Assembly (NCBI GenBank): GCA_002721615.1
Contig: PBKW01000003.1
Location: forward strand, 1 to 60,501
Direction: 5' to 3'
DNA length: 60,501 nucleotides
DNA from: Chloroflexota bacterium
GTDB lineage: Bacteria > Chloroflexota > Dehalococcoidia > Lucifugimonadales > Lucifugimonadaceae
Shown: positions 54,616-60,501 of the stretch, piece by piece
How positions within the stretch are numbered: position 1 is the first letter of the stretch
How the letters are laid out: every line of letters starts with the position of its first letter
The notes under the pieces: model-generated
Database searches by the model: none
Told to the model about the DNA's origin: nothing
Seen by the model: only the letters and a program-made list of their open reading frames with translations
Program-made: the position numbers and the translations under genes

Positions 54616-56004
54616 ATGATAAACTCAAACATAATCACATTAATTTATATTATTTCTTCCGTATTATTTATTTTAGGAATGAAAAGACTTAATTCTCCTA
54701 AAACTGCTAGATCAGGAAATCTTATTTCTTCTTTAGCAATGTTTATAGCAATTTTAGTAACCATTTTAGATAATTCAACACTGAAAATATCTTGGATAAT
54801 TATAGGGTTAATAATTGGATCAAGTATTGGAATATCCATGGCTAAACTAGTCAAAATGACTGCTATGCCACAAATGGTAGCTTTATTTAACGGCTTTGGA
54901 GGATTAGCTTCAGCATTAGTATCATCACAAGAATTCACAAGAATATTCAATATCGGAAATCATACAATTTATTCAGTAAGTACAATTATAATAAGTATTA
55001 TAGTAGGAACTATCACTTTTACAGGAAGCATTATAGCTTTTCTAAAACTACAAGAACTCATAACTACAAATCCAATATTAATCCCCTTAAGAAATATATT
55101 GAATTTATTTTTACTCTTAATAACTATTTCTATAGGAATTTTAATTTTGATCACTGGAAATCATTTACTAATTTATTACCTAATAGCATTAGGTTTAATA
55201 GTAGGAATATTAATAGTAATCCCTATTGGAGGAGCAGATATGCCAGTAGTCATAGCTCTTTTAAACTCATATTCTGGTATAGCAGCAGCATTTGCAGGAT
55301 TTGCTTTAAATAATACTATTTTAATTATTTGTGGATCTTTAGTAGGAGCATCTGGATTAATTTTAACTAATATCATGACTAAGGCTATGAACAGATCTAT
55401 GCTAAACGTAATCACCGGAGGATTTGGCCAACAAAACATCAATATTAATAAAGATATTTCTAAACATTCAAAACCATTTAAATCTATTGACACAGAAAGC
55501 ACTTCAATTCTTCTAAAATATTCAGAAAATATAATTATTGTTCCAGGATATGGTTTAGCTGTAGCTCAAGCACAACACAGTATCAAAGATCTATCAGATA
55601 TTCTTGAATCTAAAGGTTGCAACATTAAATACGCTATACATCCTGTAGCAGGAAGAATGCCTGGTCATATGAATGTTCTATTAGCAGAAGCAAACATCCC
55701 TTACGATCAATTATATGATTTAGAGCAAATAAATGATCAATTTATCACTGCAGATGTAGTTATAGTTATTGGTGCTAATGATGTTACCAATCCTGAAGCA
55801 AGGAATAATAGAAACAGCCCAATTTATGGAATGCCAATCCTTAATGTAGATAAAGCAAAAAATATAATCGTTTTAAAGAGATCTATGAGCACTGGATTTT
55901 CAGGAATAGACAATGAACTTTTTTATCAAGAAAAAACATCAATGCTATTCGGAGATGCAAAAAAATCATTAGAAGCTATTAATAAAGAACTTAAATTAGA
56001 CTAA
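54616..56004 (+). CDS. pntB: NAD(P) transhydrogenase subunit beta
   Basis: 462 residues. About nine helices (membrane domain) precede a C-terminal NADP(H)-binding domain with VPGYGLAVAQAQHSIKDL, HPVAGRMPGHMNVLLAEANI, VIVIGANDVTNPEARNN and VLKRSMSTGFSGIDNELF. Uses the proton gradient to drive NADPH formation from NADH. Near the NAD-type gnd, this gives a route to NADPH despite no glucose-6-phosphate dehydrogenase. It ends 1 bp before the convergent dppF. Confidence 0.96.
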   Translation: MINSNIITLIYIISSVLFILGMKRLNSPKTARSGNLISSLAMFIAILVTILDNSTLKISWIIIGLIIGSSIGISMAKLVKMTAMPQMVALFNGFGGLASALVSSQEFTRIFNIGNHTIYSVSTIIISIIVGTITFTGSIIAFLKLQELITTNPILIPLRNILNLFLLLITISIGILILITGNHLLIYYLIALGLIVGILIVIPIGGADMPVVIALLNSYSGIAAAFAGFALNNTILIICGSLVGASGLILTNIMTKAMNRSMLNVITGGFGQQNININKDISKHSKPFKSIDTESTSILLKYSENIIIVPGYGLAVAQAQHSIKDLSDILESKGCNIKYAIHPVAGRMPGHMNVLLAEANIPYDQLYDLEQINDQFITADVVIVIGANDVTNPEARNNRNSPIYGMPILNVDKAKNIIVLKRSMSTGFSGIDNELFYQEKTSMLFGDAKKSLEAINKELKLD

Positions 56005-56005
56005 T

Positions 56006-56878
56006 TTAAGAATCTCTCCATCCAAGTCCAGGTTGATCTAATAATTCTTGAGTTTCAGATATATCTAGCTTACCCCATTTTAGTTTTGGGTTAGCCTGAG
56101 GTATAGAATCAATCAATAATTGAGTGTATGGATGTTTTGGATTCTTTATTACAACTTCTACAGGACCTGCTTCTTTGAGAACACCTTTATATAAAATCAT
56201 TATTTCATCACTAATTTGATAAGCAGTAGTTAAATCATGAGTAACATAAATAACAGAAATACCTAAATCTTTATTCAATTTTTTAACAGAATCTAATATT
56301 GTTGCTCTGAGAGAAGCATCAACAGCTGAAACAGGCTCATCAGCTAAAATAATTCTTGGTTGAAGTAATAAAGCTCTAGCAACCATAACTCTTTGTCTTT
56401 GACCACCACTTAGTTGATGAGGCAATCTTCCTAAAGTTTCTGATGGAACTAATCCTACAAGTTCTAAAGCTTTTTCAACCATTTTTCTTGCTTCTTCACC
56501 TTTAGAAGCTAATTTAAAATTTTTAATTGGGCTGTATAAAACATGATCTACCTTATAAAAAGGATTATATGAACCATAAGGATCTTGGAAAATTGGTTGA
56601 ACTTCTCTTCTAAAATCTCGTTTTTCTTTTCCCTTCATATCCTTTAAATTTTTTCCTAAATATTCCACAGAACCTTTATTAGGATTAATTAATCCTAGTA
56701 ATAACCTAGCCAATGTAGTCTTTCCACTACCTGATTCCCCTGCTACAGCAATAATTTTTGGGTTTTCTACTTCAAGATTCAAAGAAATATCATTAACAGC
56801 AATCAATTCTTCTTCTTTGGAAAAAATTCCTCCTCCAAAAGATTTTGTTACATTCTTTGCTTGTAAAAGTGATGACAT
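56006..56878 (-). CDS. dppF: Oligopeptide/dipeptide ABC transporter ATPase, DppF-like
   Basis: 290 residues. Walker A GESGSGKTTLAR, Q-loop QPIFQDPYGSYNPFY, signature LSGGQRQRVMVARALLL, Walker B IILADEPVSAVDASL and H-loop YVTHDL. A C-terminal oligopeptide-type tail (HPYTQLLIDSIPQANPK) follows. Couples ATP hydrolysis to peptide, nickel or similar substrate uptake. Last gene of the leftward dppB-C-D-F operon, 9 bp after dppD. Confidence 0.95.
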   Translation of the reverse strand: MSSLLQAKNVTKSFGGGIFSKEEELIAVNDISLNLEVENPKIIAVAGESGSGKTTLARLLLGLINPNKGSVEYLGKNLKDMKGKEKRDFRREVQPIFQDPYGSYNPFYKVDHVLYSPIKNFKLASKGEEARKMVEKALELVGLVPSETLGRLPHQLSGGQRQRVMVARALLLQPRIILADEPVSAVDASLRATILDSVKKLNKDLGISVIYVTHDLTTAYQISDEIMILYKGVLKEAGPVEVVIKNPKHPYTQLLIDSIPQANPKLKWGKLDISETQELLDQPGLGWRDS

Positions 56879-56887
56879 TTTAATTCC

Positions 56888-57871
56888 TCATTTTCCTATA
56901 TCAGAACAAACTTCACATTCTGAAATCCAATGATCTTTACTAATTTCTTTCCAAGGTGGAGTATTTTTATTTTCTCTTCCAAATCGGGTACAAAAAGTGC
57001 ATCCTGGAGGCAAATTCAATAAAGGAGGAGGCAAACCAGGAATTCCTACAAAATCTTCCTTATTTTCTAGAGTAGGCAGACTTCTAATCAACAATCTAGT
57101 GTATGGATGTAAAGGTTTTTCAAAAACAGAATTCACAGGACCTAATTCAACCATTCTTCCTGCATACATAACACCAACAAAATCAGCAAATTGTGCTACT
57201 AATCCCATGTCATGACCTACTAAGACTATTGATGCTTCCAACCCTTCCTGTAGTCTTCCCAAAGTCTGCATCACAGTTCTCTGTACAACTACGTCCAAAG
57301 CACTAGTAGGTTCATCAGCAACTATTACTTTTGGATCCATCGAAGTAGCTATTGCTATTGCTACCCTTTGTTTCATTCCACCACTTAATTCATGTGGATA
57401 CATGTCAGCAACTGATGGAAGAAGCTCTACTGCAGATAATAGTTCATTTACCTTAGATAATTGCTCATCTTTTGTAATTTTCTTAGAACCAAAAACTTGA
57501 TGATCAAACAATCCATCTAATATTTGATCTTTAATTCTCAGAACAGGATTAAGAGAATTCATTGCACCTTGAGGGACTAAAGAAATTTTAGACAATCTAG
57601 CTAATCTCATTTCTTCTACATCTAAATCTAGAATGTCGTCTTCATCTAAAAATATATTTCCACCAGCAATTCTACCTGGGGCTCTAGTAAGTCTCATCAA
57701 AGCCATTGACAGTGTACTTTTACCACTACCTGATTCTCCCACAAGAGCTAACCTTTTTCCTTGAGGTAATGAGAATGATATTCCATCTACAGCTTTAACT
57801 ACACCTTCAGGAGTATCATAATAAACTTGTAAGTCCTTAACTCGTAAACCTTTAAAACTAGAAGAAGTCAC
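56888..57871 (-). CDS. dppD: Oligopeptide/dipeptide ABC transporter ATPase, DppD-like
   Basis: 327 residues. Walker A GESGSGKSTLS, signature LSGGMKQRVAIAIATSM, Walker B VIVADEPTSALD, and the oligopeptide-binding ATPase C-terminus (LLNLPPGCTFCTRFGR, then SECEVC) with Cys residues that in some relatives bind an Fe-S cluster. Overlaps dppC by 4 bp; forms a heterodimer with DppF. Confidence 0.95.
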   Translation of the reverse strand: MTSSSFKGLRVKDLQVYYDTPEGVVKAVDGISFSLPQGKRLALVGESGSGKSTLSMALMRLTRAPGRIAGGNIFLDEDDILDLDVEEMRLARLSKISLVPQGAMNSLNPVLRIKDQILDGLFDHQVFGSKKITKDEQLSKVNELLSAVELLPSVADMYPHELSGGMKQRVAIAIATSMDPKVIVADEPTSALDVVVQRTVMQTLGRLQEGLEASIVLVGHDMGLVAQFADFVGVMYAGRMVELGPVNSVFEKPLHPYTRLLIRSLPTLENKEDFVGIPGLPPPLLNLPPGCTFCTRFGRENKNTPPWKEISKDHWISECEVCSDIGK

Positions 57872-58794
57872 ACTCTTTTCCTCAATCTTGGATTAGACCA
57901 TTCATCTAATCCAGCTGTAATTAAAAATAATCCAACGAAAATCATCGCCAAAACAAGAATAGGGGGACCGAACCACCACCACATTCCATGGAGAATAGAA
58001 GAAAATTGAATATTCCAATAAATAGTCATTCCCAAAGTAGGAGAATCAAATGGACCTAAGCCTAATGCTTCCAAACCAACAGATGCTAATATTGCAGAAG
58101 CAACAGAACCTACAAAACTAGCTCCAATATATGGAGCTAAATTAGGTAACATTTCTTTAAACATTATGGATGTAGCACCTGTACCAGAAAGTCTTGCAAT
58201 TTCTACATATAACTGTTCACGCATTACAAGAACTTGAGATCTTATAGTTCTTGCTGGCCATACCCAAGCAACAGCTGAAACAGCTAAACCCATTTGAACA
58301 ACAGATAAGCCTGATTGTAAATTTACCGCAATTAGAATTAATATAAGAATTCCTGGTATGGTTAAACCTACATCAACGACAGTTCTAATAATATTATCAA
58401 CCCAACCTCCAAAATATGCAGCTACAAAGGCCAATATTGTTCCAACAGCTATACCAATGATTCCTGCTATCAAACCTATTTGAATTGTTAAAGGAACACC
58501 AACTATCATCACAGCCATTACATCTCTACCTTGCCTATCTGTTCCCAGAGGATAACCATTTTTTCCTTTTTTGGAATCATATTCAAAAGGTGCTAAATCT
58601 GTACCTGCTTTAAGAGGTCTAAACCTTTCAGTTTCATATACGGCATAACCTATTACTACGAATAACAATAAAGCTAGTAGAAGACTTATACCTACACCTA
58701 GAGAAGGATTTCTTCTTACATACCTTAAAAAATTAAATAACCGTTTTTTTGATCTTTCTTTCAAACTTATTTCTTGATATACAGAACTAGTCAT
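57868..58794 (-). CDS. dppC: Peptide ABC transporter permease, DppC-like
   Basis: 308 residues, six helices. The N-terminal OppC-type segment contains YPLGTDRQGRDVMAVMIVG, and the EAA coupling loop is in YVEIARLSGTGATSIMFKEM, followed by LPNLAPYIGASFVG. It ends WSNPRLRKRV, typical of the family. Two bases after dppB, 4-bp overlap with dppD. Confidence 0.95.
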   Translation of the reverse strand: MTSSVYQEISLKERSKKRLFNFLRYVRRNPSLGVGISLLLALLLFVVIGYAVYETERFRPLKAGTDLAPFEYDSKKGKNGYPLGTDRQGRDVMAVMIVGVPLTIQIGLIAGIIGIAVGTILAFVAAYFGGWVDNIIRTVVDVGLTIPGILILILIAVNLQSGLSVVQMGLAVSAVAWVWPARTIRSQVLVMREQLYVEIARLSGTGATSIMFKEMLPNLAPYIGASFVGSVASAILASVGLEALGLGPFDSPTLGMTIYWNIQFSSILHGMWWWFGPPILVLAMIFVGLFLITAGLDEWSNPRLRKRV

Positions 58795-58796
58795 AA

Positions 58797-59831
58797 TTAT
58801 CCTTTCTTGTAACTTACTCTAGGGTCTAATAAAGGATAAGCTATATCTATTAAAAAAGTAGCAAGACCTAAAGACACTATAACAATAAAAATTAATCCTC
58901 TAATTACAAAGAAATCATTAAGTCTGATAGCTTGATAAAGAGTATTACCTAAACCAGGATATCTAAATATTACTTCTACTAATACAGATCCCGTAAACAC
59001 TGTTCCTAAGGATAAAGCTAAGGCAGTTGTTTGAGGAAGTATTGCATTTCTAACAGCATAATTAAAAAACATTCTTATGCCTTTTAATCCTTTAGCCTCA
59101 GCTTGAATCATAAAGTCTTCTCCTTGGGTTGTAATCATCATACCTCTCATTCCCAATGCCCAAAAACCCAAAGATGCTAGTACTATTGATGCTCCCGGAA
59201 GAATAGCATGATGAATAACCTCAATAGCAAAAGTAAAACTCCATTCAGGAAGATTAGCAACGGCATAACCTCCAAATAATGGGAACCATTCTAAATTAAA
59301 AGCAAATATATATATCAGCACAAGTGCTAATAAATAATAAGGAATAGCAGCTAAAGTTAAAATTGGCATGAATACATATTGAAGAAAACCAGGAGATCTA
59401 GGCCAACCTAACAGTGCTCCAGCAAGAGTTCCTAGAAAAAATGCTAAAAATGTTACGACACTCAAAAGACCTAAAGTCCAAATTACTGAATCTCCTATTA
59501 AAGAATTAACAGATTTAGGAAAATAAGCTATAGAAGGACCAAAATCAAATCTTACTAAATCTTTCATATAATTCACATATTGAACATATAAAGGTTTATC
59601 CAATCCAAATTTCTTCTGATATGCCTTAGCCATTTCTTCCAATCCAGCTTGCATATGACCACCCCTCTGAGCCTCTAATAATAATTTCTCTTTAACAGGA
59701 TCTTGACCAGAAAGACGAGGGATTAAAAAAATAGTAGTACTTGCTAGCCAAATAATTAGTACAAAAAACAAAAACCTTCTAACAATATAATATTGGAATA
59801 TATTTCCTAGGTATTTAGTAACAGACTTCAT
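58797..59831 (-). CDS. dppB: Peptide ABC transporter permease, DppB-like
   Basis: 344 residues, six helices plus the long periplasmic-side loop after the first helix. YIVRRFLFFVLIIWLASTTI, FLIPRLSGQDPV, KKFGLDKPLYVQYVNYM, the coupling loop FMIQAEAKGLKGIRMFF and YAVRNAILPQTTALALSLG, and the end FLIDIAYPLLDPRVSYKKG are all OppB/DppB hallmarks. First gene of the dppB-C-D-F operon, divergent from a lipoprotein solute-binding protein that is the probable receptor. Confidence 0.95.
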   Translation of the reverse strand: MKSVTKYLGNIFQYYIVRRFLFFVLIIWLASTTIFLIPRLSGQDPVKEKLLLEAQRGGHMQAGLEEMAKAYQKKFGLDKPLYVQYVNYMKDLVRFDFGPSIAYFPKSVNSLIGDSVIWTLGLLSVVTFLAFFLGTLAGALLGWPRSPGFLQYVFMPILTLAAIPYYLLALVLIYIFAFNLEWFPLFGGYAVANLPEWSFTFAIEVIHHAILPGASIVLASLGFWALGMRGMMITTQGEDFMIQAEAKGLKGIRMFFNYAVRNAILPQTTALALSLGTVFTGSVLVEVIFRYPGLGNTLYQAIRLNDFFVIRGLIFIVIVSLGLATFLIDIAYPLLDPRVSYKKG

Positions 59832-60138
59832 ATATATATATTTTTTTGGGTTCCTTTTCCTTAAGTTGATAAAGGATAAAGTATTTCGAGTTCACTAGCA
59901 CTACACTACACTAAAGGATATAAAAAGAAAAAAGATATAGCAAATATTTAAACTCATATTCATTTCTTGAAATCGTCCTCCTTTTGATCTTTTTGCAAAA
60001 AATGAATTATGATATGATTTGTATTAAATTCATTCAGTCATCATAATAATTTTTGATTAACTGAGTATTTAAATTTGGTCTTTATTAAAAATTATATTTA
60101 GATCAATATTAATTAAACTAAACATAAGGAGATGAGGT
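59832..60138. promoter_or_regulatory. Divergent intergenic region between dppB and the solute-binding lipoprotein
   Basis: The only stretch over 300 bp without a gene. On the plus strand TTGATC (59984-59989), an 18-base spacer and TATGAT (60008-60013) could be a promoter, giving a leader of about 120 bases before AAGGAGATGAGG and ATG 60139. The 12-base palindrome TTTTTGCAAAAA (59990-60001) lies in that spacer and could be an operator. Near dppB a TATATATATA run and two AAAGGATA copies (near 59871 and 59924) are seen, but no convincing minus-strand promoter. Confidence 0.35.
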
Positions 60139-60501
60139 ATGAACCGAAAACTTCTAACTATATTTTTTGCAGTAATTTTGACTTTAACATTCGCAACACT
60201 TGCTTGTGGAGGAGAAGAGGCTGCTGAAGAAGCAGTGCCAACTCCAAAGAAGAAGAGTACTGTACAGATTCTTGGAAAGAGTACACCATATGCTGGTAAA
60301 GAAAAGAGTGCTGCTGAACACATTGAGGTTAAAAAAGATGAACCTAAAGAAGAGGCTAAAGCTGAACCTAAAGCTGAAGTTAGCGATTCTACAGGAGCAG
60401 CAGAGGTTGCAGAACTTGCATCTAGAGATGTTTCTAGAGAACGAACTTTTATAACCTTCCAAGGTGGATCTGAAGGTCGACACACTGACCACGAATTATG
60501 G
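60139..60501 (+). CDS. Lipoprotein solute-binding protein of the peptide ABC transporter (3' truncated)
   Basis: First 121 codons of a gene that continues past the window. A lipoprotein signal peptide has NRK, a hydrophobic core (LLTIFFAVILTLTFA) and lipobox TLAC with Cys23. A 75-residue linker rich in Glu, Ala, Lys and Pro follows (KDEPKEEAKAEPKAE), then the start of a folded domain RTFITFQGGSEGRHTDHELW, resembling the first strand of family 5 (DppA/OppA-like) binding proteins. Position and direction opposite dppBCDF support this role. AAGGAG is eight bases upstream. Matured by Lgt and the LspA encoded at 19386. Confidence 0.82.
   Translation, partial: MNRKLLTIFFAVILTLTFATLACGGEEAAEEAVPTPKKKSTVQILGKSTPYAGKEKSAAEHIEVKKDEPKEEAKAEPKAEVSDSTGAAEVAELASRDVSRERTFITFQGGSEGRHTDHELW

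Noticed and set aside
59832-59842. TATATATATA run before dppB as a -10 element
   Set aside because: It lies directly at the start codon, too close to be a promoter, and has no paired -35.
60069-60485. 138- and 102-residue open frames antisense to the solute-binding lipoprotein
   Set aside because: They mirror the low-complexity Glu/Ala/Lys linker; the plus-strand frame has a signal peptide, lipobox and AAGGAG site.
1-60501. CRISPR array, insertion sequence, prophage or integron
   Set aside because: No regularly spaced repeats, transposase, integrase or phage structural genes were found on either strand.

Overview
The window is a gene-dense, AT-rich (roughly 30% GC by eye) bacterial chromosome segment. 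It carries about 57 protein genes and one tRNA gene, with no insertion sequence, prophage, CRISPR array or rRNA. Convergent neighbours often touch or overlap by a few bases (for example near 11443, 18259, 26485, 38545, 51647 and 56004), and many same-strand genes overlap by 1-20 bp, so the genome looks streamlined. The gene set fits a free-living heterotroph: peptide ABC uptake, acetyl-CoA synthetase, a gluconate/pentose phosphate block, proton-translocating transhydrogenase and a membrane pyrophosphatase. Lineage is inference only. The MoaD-MoaE fusion, Gld-type ABC exporter with a DUF4340 partner, FmdB-like zinc ribbon, large NorD-like VWA protein and lipoprotein-type peptide-binding protein next to dppBCDF together suggest a Chloroflexota bacterium, possibly an AT-rich marine SAR202-like one. 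No rRNA is present to settle it.

Layout. 2-6770: the 3' part of a K+-dependent-type membrane pyrophosphatase, then a leftward operon of cysteine desulfurase, a one-helix membrane protein, MutS and a metallo-beta-lactamase-fold hydrolase. 6917-11446: a rightward Gld-like ABC transporter operon (ATPase, permease, GldG-like, DUF4340). 11443-16887: a leftward operon with a NorD-like VWA protein, CoA-type NUDIX hydrolase, NorQ/CbbQ-like MoxR ATPase and CoaE. 17003-22614: rarA, threonine aldolase (minus strand), lspA-rluD-gltX and rpsU. 22678-26504: purQ-purL, FmdB-like protein and D-aminoacyl-tRNA deacylase. 26485-30005: leftward miaB-nadA-nadC and tRNA-Ser(GCU). 30137-30823: MoaD-MoaE fusion. 30916-35969: a consensus-like promoter, then rpsP-khpA-rimM-yebC-uvrB, and a second promoter before a DUF59 protein and an Mrp-type ATPase.

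36015-40298: a SelA-like PLP enzyme divergent from an amidohydrolase, then acsA on the minus strand. 40522-43615: a replication block of bL9 with an acidic tail, DnaB, a small protein with a phage-primosome-like W/YW/FRNWL motif, and an overlapping DnaC/DnaI-like zinc-ribbon AAA loader. 43618-53131: a sugar-acid and pentose phosphate block (SMP-30 lactonase, transketolase, RpiB, transaldolase, phosphoglucose isomerase, a probable divergent DUF2090 protein, NAD-type 6-phosphogluconate dehydrogenase and, convergent, FGGY gluconokinase) with no glucose-6-phosphate dehydrogenase. 53195-56004: three-gene PntAA-PntAB-PntB transhydrogenase, which could turn NADH from 6-phosphogluconate oxidation into NADPH. 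56006-60501: dppF-D-C-B on the minus strand and, divergent across a 307-bp regulatory gap, the start of a lipoprotein solute-binding protein that runs off the window.

The most interesting leads are the split, overlapping helicase-loader locus after dnaB, the Mrp ATPase without its CxxC iron-sulfur motif beside a SufT-like protein, the VWA/MoxR pair wrapped around CoA enzymes, and the divergent DUF2090-like gene inside the pentose phosphate operon.
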